Source: Candidatus Forterrea sp. (lineage in GTDB: Archaea; Iainarchaeota; Iainarchaeia; Iainarchaeales; JAAZKV01). Taken from it: a stretch of 29,048 nucleotides of DNA. Location of the stretch: contig DYDN01000001.1 in assembly GCA_020717885.1 (NCBI GenBank), positions 1-29,048 of the forward strand, written 5' to 3'. The number at the start of each line of letters is the position of its first letter. Positions within the stretch are counted from its first letter, which is position 1. The position numbers and the translations under genes were made by a program. Shown here in pieces: positions 16,038 through 24,718 of the stretch. The notes beneath the pieces are model-generated. The model searched no databases, had not been told where the DNA came from, and was given only the letters and a program-made list of their open reading frames with translations.

Positions 16038-17297
16038 CTAAACTTTATACCTTAGCAGTGCAGCAAGTCCGCCAAACCCATCATAGAATTGTTTTCCTTC
16101 GTTTGTCTCGGTGCTAATTACACGCACCGTCGCTCCGCATTCCTTTGCCCGATCAATCATATAATCAAGGTAGCTTATTTCTTCGAGTGTTTCTACTCTT
16201 GAATCACATTTTGTGCATCTCATTTTTGATTCTTCAAATGTTTCAGGTTCTTTCACAATTTCTATCTCCGAGTTTTCGCAGTGTTCGCAGTATTTTCTAA
16301 AAACAATCCAAGGAATATCTTCAGAGATTATTAGTACATTCGCTCTTCTATCATCCAGCGCTTTTTCAACTTCTGCTTGTCCGTAAGTCGCAAGTCCGTC
16401 GCGGGCAACTTCCCCAAGGAACTTGTCAAGTATTTGTCTTTCTTTTACTAATTCCGAATCTTTTAAAAGTTCCTGGCTTTTTTGCACGAGTTCGCGAACC
16501 CCTCCCTCATCAGTATATGCAGTATCAATTACTCCGATTACTCTTTTTTCAAGTTCGTGATGTAACACTTTTTTCTCCATGAAATAGTTCTTTGTCATTC
16601 CTGGTCCGCCGATTAGTACTCCGCGTATTCTTGGTATGTATGGCTCAAAGTATGAATTAAATTTCTCCGCGGATTTTTTAAAAAAATCCTGCATTGCTTC
16701 TTCTCTTAATCTTTCAAATCTCTGTGAGGATTGTCCTCCTGCTCTTGATTTTCCTGGCACCATTGATGTGAAGTGCCCGAGGATTTCATATTTTTTTCCA
16801 ACAAGTTGCCCAACAGTTGCCTCATTCTTGTCAATCACCATTATTGCGTAGAAATCATTTGGCGCCATCATTTCCTTTAAGTGGTCAATGTGAAATGCCG
16901 AGTCGCACCAGTAGAGTTTTACTTTTAATGGTCTTACTGGTGTTACTGTGAATAATCTAATGTCGCTTCTTCCTTCGCTTTCGCTAATGTTTCCAGCAAA
17001 TACCACTAGTCCAGTTGGGGGGAGTTTAAAGTTAATGTTCTTTAAGAATCCAATTATTTTGCGCAGTGCCCCTTGAACGTTTTTTCTTGTGCTTGGGCTT
17101 TTGATGTTCCCGCTTTGGTTAATTTCTTCGCTTAGTGTATTCATTACTGTGCTTCTATCAGTTCCGGGGGGGATGTACTGGGTGATTAGTTCAGTGTGTC
17201 TTCCTCTAATAGCCTCAAGCATTTTGAGTTTTTTCTTGAATACCGCCATGTCCGCCTCATTCACTTCTTCAAGTACGTGGTGTGGTGCTCCAGCCAT
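16038..17297 (-). CDS. prf1: Peptide chain release factor aRF1
   Basis: Recognises all three stop codons and releases the finished peptide. The stop-codon motifs NIKS (64-67) and YWCDSAF (129-135, YxCxxxF) and the catalytic GGQ (187-189) are intact. The C-terminal domain carries a zinc-type set, CEHC followed by CTKC, in the part that contacts ABCE1. Length (419) is normal. The promoter region is shared with the divergent UMP kinase gene: TTTAAATACC on the minus strand (17339-17348) would leave a leader of about 20 nt. Confidence 0.96.
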   Translation of the reverse strand: MAGAPHHVLEEVNEADMAVFKKKLKMLEAIRGRHTELITQYIPPGTDRSTVMNTLSEEINQSGNIKSPSTRKNVQGALRKIIGFLKNINFKLPPTGLVVFAGNISESEGRSDIRLFTVTPVRPLKVKLYWCDSAFHIDHLKEMMAPNDFYAIMVIDKNEATVGQLVGKKYEILGHFTSMVPGKSRAGGQSSQRFERLREEAMQDFFKKSAEKFNSYFEPYIPRIRGVLIGGPGMTKNYFMEKKVLHHELEKRVIGVIDTAYTDEGGVRELVQKSQELLKDSELVKERQILDKFLGEVARDGLATYGQAEVEKALDDRRANVLIISEDIPWIVFRKYCEHCENSEIEIVKEPETFEESKMRCTKCDSRVETLEEISYLDYMIDRAKECGATVRVISTETNEGKQFYDGFGGLAALLRYKV

Positions 17298-17436
17298 AAA
17301 ATCATCTTTCTTTGTTTTGTTTCATGCCCAAGGAGTAAGGTATTTAAACTCCCTAAAGTATATATCTTCGGTTTGGTTATCTTTAAAAGCTTTGGATTTG
17401 GCATTAATTTTGGGAATAAATAAGGCTGGTGAATAG
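17298..17436. promoter_or_regulatory. Divergent promoter region of aRF1 and UMP kinase
   Basis: The 139-bp gap has a TATA-like element for each direction: GGTATTTAAA at 17339-17348 (read on the minus strand for aRF1) and CTTTAAAAGC at 17381-17390 for the UMP kinase. GGTGA at 17428-17432 is the likely ribosome site of the UMP kinase gene. Confidence 0.5.
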
Positions 17437-18294
17437 ATGTTTGATTTGTTTGAAAAGTTTGATGGAACACCAAAAGCTGAATCTTCTTCCCAAACCCAAA
17501 ATGATCCATATGCTTCATTAGGACCAAATTCCGCCCCCTCAACTTCATACTCTCAGCAAGGATATTCCTCAAGCAAAAGAACTTTTGTTTTGAGTGTGGG
17601 GGGGAGTGTTTTCTTTAATGAGAAGCTTCGCGCGCCCGAGATTGCGAAGTTCTGTGAGATTTTAAATGAATTAATTCGCGAAGGTTTTCAGTTTGTTATT
17701 GTTGTTGGCGGAGGAAGAGTTGCAAGAGTGTATCAGGCTGGGGCAAAAGCGCTTGGTGCGAATAATTTTGAGCTTGATGAGGTTGGTATTTCTATTTGCA
17801 AAACAAATGCGTTGTTTTTTACTTATGGGGTAGAGAACGCTTGGAAGGGCGTGCTTACTGACCCAAAAGAAGCGGAGAGAACATTGCTTTTGAACAAGAC
17901 CCCTGTGTTTGGAGGGACCACCCCTGGTCAGACCACCGATGCTGTTGGGGCAATTATTGCAGAACTCTTGGGCGCGGATTTTATTAATTTGAGTAATGTT
18001 GACGGGATTTACTCTGCTGACCCTGCAAAAGAGCCTAACGCGAAAATGTACAAAGAGCTAACTCATGTGAAGATGGTTTCTCTCTTAAAAGCGCAGGCAT
18101 CAAAGCCCGGCGGGCACTCTTTTGTTGATGCGCATGCTGCAGCAATACTTGACCGAAGCAAAATAAGAGGGTTTTTCATTAATGGTTCTGACCAAGAGAA
18201 TTTCAAGAACCTAGTTCGGGGGATGGATTTTAAGGGAACAATTGTTCAGACCCTCTCCGCTGATGAAAGAGTGAATGATGAAGAAAGAGAATAA
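17437..18294 (+). CDS. pyrH: UMP kinase (archaeal type) with a Ser/Gln-rich N-terminal tail
   Basis: Phosphorylates UMP to UDP in pyrimidine nucleotide synthesis; amino acid kinase fold. The core starts at about residue 48 with TFVLSVGGSVFF, then VIVVGGGRVAR for phosphate binding, DEVGISICKTNA, and the nucleotide-binding PVFGGTTPGQTTDAVGA and NVDGIYSADP segments. Length of the core (about 235) is normal. The first 47 residues are an added low-complexity tail rich in Ser, Gln and Pro, absent from usual UMP kinases. The start is supported by GGTGA 4 nt upstream; the first in-frame methionine inside the core would leave no glycine loop, so the tail is probably real. Confidence 0.9.
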   Translation: MFDLFEKFDGTPKAESSSQTQNDPYASLGPNSAPSTSYSQQGYSSSKRTFVLSVGGSVFFNEKLRAPEIAKFCEILNELIREGFQFVIVVGGGRVARVYQAGAKALGANNFELDEVGISICKTNALFFTYGVENAWKGVLTDPKEAERTLLLNKTPVFGGTTPGQTTDAVGAIIAELLGADFINLSNVDGIYSADPAKEPNAKMYKELTHVKMVSLLKAQASKPGGHSFVDAHAAAILDRSKIRGFFINGSDQENFKNLVRGMDFKGTIVQTLSADERVNDEERE

Positions 18295-18325
18295 TTTTAG
18301 TTAGTTTAACTTTTTTTCAAATTAT

Positions 18326-19312
18326 TCAATAAATTAGTTCTAATTTGTACTTTTCATAATCCTTTTTTCCAAGCAAGTACTCTACTTCTGGATAATTAAT
18401 TATCGGTTTTTTGTAATTCAAATAATCATCAATGCTTATCCTTGGGCATGCAGTGTTAATGTATGCCCCCGCTTCTATTCCAAGGAGCGCTTCTTGTGAA
18501 ATAAAATCCATTGTGTAAATTCTAGCGGTTTTTCCTTTTTTCTCAAGTTCTTTTTTTATTCTCTCGGCTTCGCTTGCCCTATTCTGTCCTTCTTTTGTTG
18601 TTACAAGTATTGCATAGCTATTCGCTTCTTTTGCCTTTTCAATTAACATTATTCGTTTTCTAAAAAAAGCATCCTTCTCTTCTTCAAGCGGGCGTATTTG
18701 TAAATCAATTGGATTAGCGATTAGTACTTTTTTTCCAGTCGCAAAGTGTATTCCAAGCGGGTGGAATAATCCGTCCCCAAAGTAAATTATTGTACTCGCT
18801 TTTGTTTCAGCAGATGAGTAATTGCATCCAAGTGCCTGTCCCTCTTCCACTCTTTTTCCTTTTTCAATTCTAACTTTCACTTTAATTTTCTCAAGTTCTT
18901 TTTTTAGAAGCGGTAAATAATGCAAGAATTGCGCGGTTGTTACAATGCACACTTCATTAATTTTCTCATCGTGCAAATATTCAATAATTATTTTTACTAT
19001 TCTCTCAAATCTTTCTCCAAGTTCATATTTTAGCGGAGCATAAACCGTTGGAGTGCTTGTTTTTTTCACATACTCCGTGTGTCCTAGGTGTAGTATTGCA
19101 TCGCACCCCATTCGTTTCGCTTCATCTTGTTTTAAGTCACATGCCCCAAAGCACGGGTCCATGGATGTAACAACTTCAAATCCCTTTTCCTCAAGTTCAG
19201 CAATAATTCCTTCAGTTTTTGTTTTCAACCCTTCAGGTACTTGTAAAAATACCCGCTTCGCATGAAATTTCTTGAGTTGTTTTGTTGCATCGCTTAGTTC
19301 TAGTTTGAGCAT
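18326..19312 (-). CDS. dph2: Diphthamide synthesis enzyme Dph2
   Basis: Non-classical radical SAM enzyme that adds the 3-amino-3-carboxypropyl group to a histidine of elongation factor 2, the first step of diphthamide formation. The three cluster cysteines lie where expected: DPCFGACD (Cys54/58), LGCNYSS (Cys163) and NTACPRISIDD (Cys289). Length (328) is typical. The minus-strand TATA-like CTTAATTATT (19332-19341) lies about 24 bp before the ATG, fitting a leaderless mRNA. It is convergent with UMP kinase, 31 bp away, and lies 68 bp after the PEP synthase gene. Confidence 0.94.
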   Translation of the reverse strand: MLKLELSDATKQLKKFHAKRVFLQVPEGLKTKTEGIIAELEEKGFEVVTSMDPCFGACDLKQDEAKRMGCDAILHLGHTEYVKKTSTPTVYAPLKYELGERFERIVKIIIEYLHDEKINEVCIVTTAQFLHYLPLLKKELEKIKVKVRIEKGKRVEEGQALGCNYSSAETKASTIIYFGDGLFHPLGIHFATGKKVLIANPIDLQIRPLEEEKDAFFRKRIMLIEKAKEANSYAILVTTKEGQNRASEAERIKKELEKKGKTARIYTMDFISQEALLGIEAGAYINTACPRISIDDYLNYKKPIINYPEVEYLLGKKDYEKYKLELIY

Positions 19313-19380
19313 AAAATAACCCTATTTCGCAATAATTAAGTAGTTTTGGTTTGGGGGCGTATTTTGGGGTGTTTTGCCGT

Positions 19381-22300
19381 TTATCTAGATTTTTTATAGT
19401 GTTCAAGTATTTTCTTTTTCTCTTCCATTATAACGGTTTTTCTTATTTCATCAACCGCATCAATATTTGCGGACACAGAATCTATTCCGTACCAAATTAG
19501 TTTTGTCACCATCTCTGGGTTGCTTGCGGCTTGTCCGCAGATGCTTGTTTTTACTCCCGCGGGTTTGCACTTTTTTATTACATATTCAAGTTGTCGTAAT
19601 ATTGCGGGATGAAGCTCAGTAAAATTCTTCTGCACTTTCTCATTATTCCTATCCATTCCTAGTGTTAGTTGTGTTAAATCATTTGTTCCAAATGAAACGA
19701 ATTTTATGTGGGGTATGAGTTCATCAATTATCCATACTGCTGCGGGGGTTTCCACCATTACTCCAATATCAACTTCTTTTTGCAGTCCAATCTCCTCAGC
19801 GATTTTTTTCGCCCCAAGTACTTCATCAAGGCTTACAACAAATGGTAGCATTACTCCAACATTCTTTAGTCCTTCAGAATGTAATTCCTTTATTGCCATT
19901 AGCTGTGCTTTTAGTAGTCTTGGTTCATCAAGGTCTCTTCTTATTCCGTGCCACCCAAGCATTGGATTCTCTTCTTTTGGTTCCTTATTCCCGCCGATGA
20001 GTTCTTTGTACTCATCGCTTCGTGCGTCAAATGTTCTAAACCAAACGGGTCCGCTAAATTTCTCCGCAACTACACGTATTCCTTTTTTCACAACATCCTT
20101 TAGCTCAAGGTCTTTGTTTTGCCTAATGAATTCAGCGGGGTGCATTCCTGATGAAGTTATCATGTGTTCGGCGCGTAGTAGTCCTACTCCATCAGCCTTT
20201 GTCGCTGCTGCTTGTTCTGCGGCGTCAGGGAGCGCTACATTTACTTTAACTTTTATTGAAAGGTCCTTTAGTACATCAAGTAGTTCTTTTTGTTCTTCTT
20301 TTTTTTGCTCCTCATTCATTTCTTTGTATTTTAGTTTCCCAAATTGTGTTTCAATTACTTTTACTCTTAATTTCTCTTCAACACTCATTTCTTTTTGTTC
20401 GCTCGCCTCTTCAAGTTCTTCTTCAAGTTCATCAATTTCTGCTTCTTCAAACATTTTGATTTCTTCTTTTGTGTGTGTTATTTCTACTTTTCCAGAGTAA
20501 ACTTTTCCTGTGAATCCATCAATTGTTACTTCCTGTCCGTCGCTTAACGTTTCGGTAGCGTTTGATGTTCCAACAACGCATGGTATTCCTAGTTCGCGTG
20601 ATACAATCGCGGCATGGCAATTGTTTACTACTAAAGGTGTTAAGTTTTTTGTGAAGACAAGGTAGGTGTGATTATCGCCAATAGTAATATTGTATACTTC
20701 TCCTTGACTCTCAGTTCCAATTTGGGTGACTCTTTGCATTCTCAAGTCGCTATCAATAAGTTTTCTTATGTTTTGGTCTTTAACTAGCTGGAGTTCTTTT
20801 TCTGAAACGTATAAATTTTTCAAAGCCCTTTCTTTTACTCGGTAAGGTACACTTGAAGCTTGGAGTTGATTCGCAGAAAAAAATCTTGTTTGTATTATTC
20901 TCTCTTTTAAAACTCCTTTGACTCGTTTAGTGTATAATAGTATTTTCTCCAACTTTTCTACTATTTGCACATTGTAAATCGTTCTGTTCGTTGTTACTTG
21001 TGGGATAGTTCCAATTCTCAGGCAGGCGGTAACCACTCCTTGAAGGAGGGTTTCTTCTGAAACATAAATATTTATCCTATTATTGTGGAAGCATCCGTCC
21101 CCATCTATTACTCCTGCTAAGAAATTATATGCGATTTCTTCGCTTCCTTGAATGAGTGTTTGGACAACTTGTTGTTCTTCTGTATTCATTTCATGCGCAA
21201 TTTGTTTTGAGTATAAACGGTGTGCTGTTGCCGAGCCTTCAACTTTGTGCCCGCGTATTGACCCTGAGGAAATTTTCTTTTCTGAAATAGCAAATTCTTT
21301 ATTAAAATTACTTTTCGCACAGTCGTTCATATATTCAATGAATTCTCTTTTTTCAGGTGTGTTTTTTTGTATAAATTGGACTTCGCCATGCGTTCTTGAC
21401 TGGTAAACTGAGCCGTCCGTCATTATCCCGCCTAAGAAATAAGCCATTTTTTTATCTTTCTCAGAGGCGTCCATCAAAGCGGGAACATGTTGTGCAACAC
21501 ACACCATTTCGTTGTTTCTCAGCATTTCTTGTATTGGGGTGTCTTCGAGTTCCGCATTTCTAACATTAATCATTTTGTGGTCTGGTGTAATCGTTAGTGT
21601 ATTGTGGGTAATTTTCCCCGATTGGGACACACTTATTGTTATTGTGGGGGAGTTTCTTTTCATTGAGAAAATAATCGGTTTCCACTCAGTTTTCATTGTT
21701 TGCTTGTTGAAAGAAATTACTTCTAACCCGTTAAATCCTTGTTCATGTATTTGTTTAAATGTCATAAACCCTTTGTTAGTCAAAACCTTTGTTTCCCCAT
21801 CAAAACAAGTTCTTCCGCCTTCATTTGTAATTATTCCTTTTGCTTTTTTCATTACAGGTACCCAGGAGGGAGAGGTCATTTTTGTTACCAAAACATCTCC
21901 AGTTTGTACTTTTTCAATATCCTCAATCTCGGGCACGACTTTCACAATTCCAGTTACTACTCCTGGCGCAGCGGCAAGTCCTTCCAGTATTGGTTTTTGT
22001 GTTGTCTCAACTGCTTGCCCCAAAACTTTTTTCTCAAGTGTTGTGATTGGTCTTGCTTGCACAATAAATAGTTCGTTGTGTTCCATTGCCCATTCTATAT
22101 CCATTGGCTTTGAGTAATGTGCTTCAATTTTTTTTCCTATTTTTGCCAGTTCCAATATTTTTGCATCACTCATCTTTTGCATGGAAGCTTTTCCTGGCCC
22201 AAGGTTTATGCGTACATTTTGTTTTCGCTGTAAATTCTTCGAATTTACGGCGCCCGCAAAGCCTTGCTTTGCTTGGTCTTCTTTAATAAGCATCCATTCT

Positions 22301-23031
22301 TGTTTATTTATTTTCTTGGAAACAATTTTCTCGCCGGTTTTATTAACAACATAATTATCCGGGGTAATGCTTCCTGATACAACCGTTTCTCCTAAGCCAA
22401 ATCCTGCTTCAATAATTACTTTATCTAAATCCCCCGTTGGATCAGCAGTAAACATTATTCCGCTTACTTCACTCTCAACCATTTTTTGCACAACCGCGCA
22501 TAAACCAACTTTTTCTGTTCCAAATCCTTGTTTTTTTCTATAATATACTGCGCGTGCTGTGAATAGGGAAGCCCAGCATTTTTGTACCGCTGCTACAACC
22601 TCTTTTTCTCCTTGGATATTTAAGTAAGTTTCCTGCTGTCCTGCGAATGATGCTTCGGGCAAGTCTTCTGCTGTTGCGCTACTCCTTACTGCAACTAGTG
22701 CGGGGGCTCCTTGGCTTAATATTTTATAATTCTCCATTATTTCTGTTCGTATTTGCCCCGGCATTCTGGTTTTTTCTATTAGTTCGCGGATATTTGCGCT
22801 CACCATTTCGAGTTGTTGGGTGTTCTCAACATCAATTGCATCAATTGAGTCCACAATTTTTTTCTGTATCCCCATGTCCCCAACGAACTTAAAGTATGCT
22901 CCGCTTGTAACAACAAAGCCGTTTGGCACGGGAAAATTAGAATTAACCATTTCGCCTAGGGACGCTCCTTTTCCGCCTACGCTAGCAACATCATTCATGC
23001 TTATTTCTTGGAACCAGAGAATGTTTTTCAT
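19381..23031 (-). CDS. ppsA: Phosphoenolpyruvate synthase precursor containing an intein
   Basis: Makes phosphoenolpyruvate from pyruvate and ATP (AMP and phosphate released), a gateway to gluconeogenesis. The 1216-residue precursor contains a 396-residue intein (residues 409-804); the mature enzyme would be 820 residues, the usual size. Before the intein: the ATP-binding domain (about 1-335; KGASLGEM, AVRSSATAEDLPEASFAGQQ and FIVQARPITT) and the start of the swivel domain. After it: CHAAIVSRELGIPCVVGT with catalytic His806 (His410 when spliced), an acidic linker, and the PEP-binding barrel (VGLLRAEHM, EENPMLGWHGIRR, VMVETPAAVW, FGTNDLTQ, SICGQAASNPE). A TATA-like CTTTTAAAAT (minus strand, 23054-23063) sits about 27 bp upstream, suggesting a leaderless mRNA. 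Confidence 0.95.
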   Translation of the reverse strand: MKNILWFQEISMNDVASVGGKGASLGEMVNSNFPVPNGFVVTSGAYFKFVGDMGIQKKIVDSIDAIDVENTQQLEMVSANIRELIEKTRMPGQIRTEIMENYKILSQGAPALVAVRSSATAEDLPEASFAGQQETYLNIQGEKEVVAAVQKCWASLFTARAVYYRKKQGFGTEKVGLCAVVQKMVESEVSGIMFTADPTGDLDKVIIEAGFGLGETVVSGSITPDNYVVNKTGEKIVSKKINKQEWMLIKEDQAKQGFAGAVNSKNLQRKQNVRINLGPGKASMQKMSDAKILELAKIGKKIEAHYSKPMDIEWAMEHNELFIVQARPITTLEKKVLGQAVETTQKPILEGLAAAPGVVTGIVKVVPEIEDIEKVQTGDVLVTKMTSPSWVPVMKKAKGIITNEGGRTCFDGETKVLTNKGFMTFKQIHEQGFNGLEVISFNKQTMKTEWKPIIFSMKRNSPTITISVSQSGKITHNTLTITPDHKMINVRNAELEDTPIQEMLRNNEMVCVAQHVPALMDASEKDKKMAYFLGGIMTDGSVYQSRTHGEVQFIQKNTPEKREFIEYMNDCAKSNFNKEFAISEKKISSGSIRGHKVEGSATAHRLYSKQIAHEMNTEEQQVVQTLIQGSEEIAYNFLAGVIDGDGCFHNNRINIYVSEETLLQGVVTACLRIGTIPQVTTNRTIYNVQIVEKLEKILLYTKRVKGVLKERIIQTRFFSANQLQASSVPYRVKERALKNLYVSEKELQLVKDQNIRKLIDSDLRMQRVTQIGTESQGEVYNITIGDNHTYLVFTKNLTPLVVNNCHAAIVSRELGIPCVVGTSNATETLSDGQEVTIDGFTGKVYSGKVEITHTKEEIKMFEEAEIDELEEELEEASEQKEMSVEEKLRVKVIETQFGKLKYKEMNEEQKKEEQKELLDVLKDLSIKVKVNVALPDAAEQAAATKADGVGLLRAEHMITSSGMHPAEFIRQNKDLELKDVVKKGIRVVAEKFSGPVWFRTFDARSDEYKELIGGNKEPKEENPMLGWHGIRRDLDEPRLLKAQLMAIKELHSEGLKNVGVMLPFVVSLDEVLGAKKIAEEIGLQKEVDIGVMVETPAAVWIIDELIPHIKFVSFGTNDLTQLTLGMDRNNEKVQKNFTELHPAILRQLEYVIKKCKPAGVKTSICGQAASNPEMVTKLIWYGIDSVSANIDAVDEIRKTVIMEEKKKILEHYKKSR
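20620..21807 (-). mobile_element. PEP synthase intein with LAGLIDADG homing endonuclease
   Basis: The insert starts with Cys (CFDGETKVLT, block A) and ends VVNN before the extein Cys. Block B is NTLTITPDHKM with the TxxH motif; block F is VYNITIGDNHTYLV. Two dodecapeptides, YFLGGIMTDGSV (about intein residues 123-134) and NFLAGVIDGDGCF (about 228-240), mark a LAGLIDADG endonuclease, and both keep an acidic residue. The penultimate residue is Asn, not the usual His. The insertion point between GGRT and CHAAI, next to the phospho-histidine, is a known intein site in archaeal PEP synthase. The frame is open throughout, so splicing and homing may both work. Confidence 0.95.
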
Positions 23032-23053
23032 GTTGAATTAAAGAGGTTGTTGG

Positions 23054-23063
23054 ATTTTAAAAG
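23054..23063 (-). promoter_or_regulatory. TATA-like box of ppsA
   Basis: CTTTTAAAAT on the minus strand is about 27 bp before ATG 23031. No Shine-Dalgarno site lies between them. Confidence 0.45.
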
Positions 23064-23074
23064 GGTTGCTGTAC

Positions 23075-23094
23075 TCTTTTCGCGATAGAAAAGA
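23075..23094 (-). terminator. 7-bp hairpin between the short frame and ppsA
   Basis: TCTTTTC (23075-23081) and GAAAAGA (23088-23094) are perfect inverted repeats around a 6-nt loop. The hairpin follows the stop of the short frame at 23106 and precedes the ppsA TATA box on the same strand, so it may separate two transcripts. No T-run follows. Confidence 0.3.
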
Positions 23095-23105
23095 ATCCTG
23101 GGTTT

Positions 23106-23303
23106 TTACTCAACAAGCGCTATTTGCCCGTTCTTTAATATGTAAGTGCTTTCTTTTATTTTCATCGCCCTGCTGTTGTTAAAATCTATTATTCCTGTGG
23201 TTCCCTCAAGCCCGCTTATTCCACTAAGCACCACTTGCCCTATCTCAAATGGTTTGAGTACGTCCCCATGCTCATCAAAAGTGATTTTGATTTTACTGCT
23301 TTT
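23106..23303 (-). CDS. Short coherent reading frame without a standard start codon
   Basis: Sixty-five sense codons between TAG (just above 23303) and TAA (23106-23108) read as a plausible small domain, including DEHGDVLKPFEIGQ, SGISGLEGTTGIIDF and ending ILKNGQIALVE. It follows the stop of the upstream swivel-domain gene in another frame, overlapping its last few codons. There is no ATG or TTG near its beginning; the only common starts are two adjacent GTG codons after about 23 residues, preceded by GAGATAGGG, which would give 41-42 residues. It may be a small gene with a rare start (such as ATC), a gene broken by a frameshift, or a remnant. No family is recognised. Confidence 0.4.
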   Translation of the reverse strand, partial: KSSKIKITFDEHGDVLKPFEIGQVVLSGISGLEGTTGIIDFNNSRAMKIKESTYILKNGQIALVE

Positions 23304-24708
23304 CTATTACAATTACTTGTCCGTGGTTTGCTTTTACTTGCACTATCCACCCGTCTTTTAGGATGCGGGTCGCATTTTTTGTTCCAACTATGCATGGGAG
23401 TCCTAATTCTCGTGAAATTATTGCTGCATGGCATGTAACTCCGCCCTCATCAGTGACTATTGCGACTGCTTTCTTCATTGCTATAACATATTCCGGTCTA
23501 GTCATTGATGCCACTAGAACATCGCCTTCATTAACTTCTTTTATTGATTCAAGCGTCGTGCATATTTTTACTGGGCCCGTTGCGGTGCCAAGGCTTGCCG
23601 CCATTCCGCTTATTGTTTCAATATTTTCGGTTTGTTTGTGCATTGCTTCATAAAATTCATTAAATTCTTTACCAGATATTGCTTTAACACTTCCAAATTT
23701 TTTAATAAATACCACTCCATTTATGCGTTCGTTTGCGGTTTTTAGCAGGGTTCCATCTTTTAGTAAATTAACGTTTAATTCTATTGGGAGTAAATATTGC
23801 AATAAGCGTTCTTCAATTCCAAATCTTTTGGATATTTCCAGTATGGCTCTGCAGGTTATATAGACCATTTTTAGATAGTTCTTTTTTCTCTCATCCTGCC
23901 AATTAGTTAAAAAATCAATTAGGCTCACGATTTTGTTCTCTTTGTCTTTGAATCCAACTTTTTGTGCCAGTTCTTTTTTTTGCTTTTGTATTTCTAAAAA
24001 ATCCGGTTTTTTGAAGGTATTAAGCTCATCTGCCATCTGGGCTATTGCTTTTTGCGTTATTTTTGTGCTTTCAGCGATATTTGCGTTTATCCAGTAAAAT
24101 TTCTCAAAAAACTCTTTGAATAGTTTCTCTTTTCTTTCAGGACTCGCGTGTTTTATTTCCCAAAGGAGTTCGTCTCTTTCTGATAAGAAGGATTGTTTTG
24201 TCGGAGTAGATAACACTGAGAAAGATTTGTTTGATTCTTTTTTCTCAAGTGTTTTTGGAAGAATATTTCTTAGTTCATTCTCAAGTGTTAGGGATAAACC
24301 CTCAATAAGGTGGGCTGTTCCAATTGTTGTGTCCATCGCGCCTGAAAGCGATTGTGCAAAGGCAATTAATTCGGGGTCATTGAATTCTGTCAGCTTGCTG
24401 TCGCTTGTTTTAATGATGTCTTTTATTTTTGAAACCTCTCCTTCGTATTGTTCTTTCTTTTTAACAAGATAATTTTTGTCCTTTTCAAGATTAGCCAGTA
24501 CAGTTTTTGGTATTCTTTCCAAGTCTTCGATTAAGTAGTTTAGTTCGCAGTAGTCCTGTTTAAATGAAATAGCAAGTGTCTTGTATGTGAAACCCAATCC
24601 TTTTTGCATTCCCTCTATTGAGCAGCCATCCACAACCATAAATGGTCGCCAAGTAAATGCTTGCCGGTACCAAGGTTGTTTTGTAAGATTTTCAAGTTCT
24701 TGCTGCAT
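23293..24708 (-). CDS. Stand-alone phosphohistidine swivel-domain protein (PEP-utilizer-like), copy 1
   Basis: A 471-residue protein whose last 100 residues are the mobile phosphohistidine domain of PEP-utilizing enzymes (PF00391): GDVLVASMTRPEYVIAMKKA, then EGGVTCHAAIISRELGLPCIVGT with the expected active His at 427. It lacks the ATP-binding domain and the PEP/pyruvate barrel of a full enzyme. Residues 1-370 are mainly helical and charged, with a DYC motif near 52 and LSTPT near 165 that recur in the paralog at 25499-27052. The ribosome site GGTGAGG overlaps the stop codon of the preceding gene (10 bp between genes), so the two are cotranslated. It could carry phosphate between partners or bind a small substrate; the function is unknown. 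Confidence 0.8.
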   Translation of the reverse strand: MQQELENLTKQPWYRQAFTWRPFMVVDGCSIEGMQKGLGFTYKTLAISFKQDYCELNYLIEDLERIPKTVLANLEKDKNYLVKKKEQYEGEVSKIKDIIKTSDSKLTEFNDPELIAFAQSLSGAMDTTIGTAHLIEGLSLTLENELRNILPKTLEKKESNKSFSVLSTPTKQSFLSERDELLWEIKHASPERKEKLFKEFFEKFYWINANIAESTKITQKAIAQMADELNTFKKPDFLEIQKQKKELAQKVGFKDKENKIVSLIDFLTNWQDERKKNYLKMVYITCRAILEISKRFGIEERLLQYLLPIELNVNLLKDGTLLKTANERINGVVFIKKFGSVKAISGKEFNEFYEAMHKQTENIETISGMAASLGTATGPVKICTTLESIKEVNEGDVLVASMTRPEYVIAMKKAVAIVTDEGGVTCHAAIISRELGLPCIVGTKNATRILKDGWIVQVKANHGQVIVIEKQ

Positions 24709-24718
24709 TTATTTCGCC

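Noticed and set aside
19706..20500. Long serine-rich plus-strand open frame inside ppsA
   Set aside because: It is the mirror of Glu/Lys-rich coding on the other strand; its composition (runs of Ser) shows no family signature.
21512..22117. Plus-strand open frame of 201 codons across the intein junction
   Set aside because: Antisense to well-supported PEP synthase and intein coding, without a ribosome site or recognisable motif.
19381..23031. PEP synthase as a fusion with an unrelated middle domain
   Set aside because: Intein blocks A, B, F and G with two LAGLIDADG motifs and clean rejoining of GGRT with CHAAI explain the insert fully.
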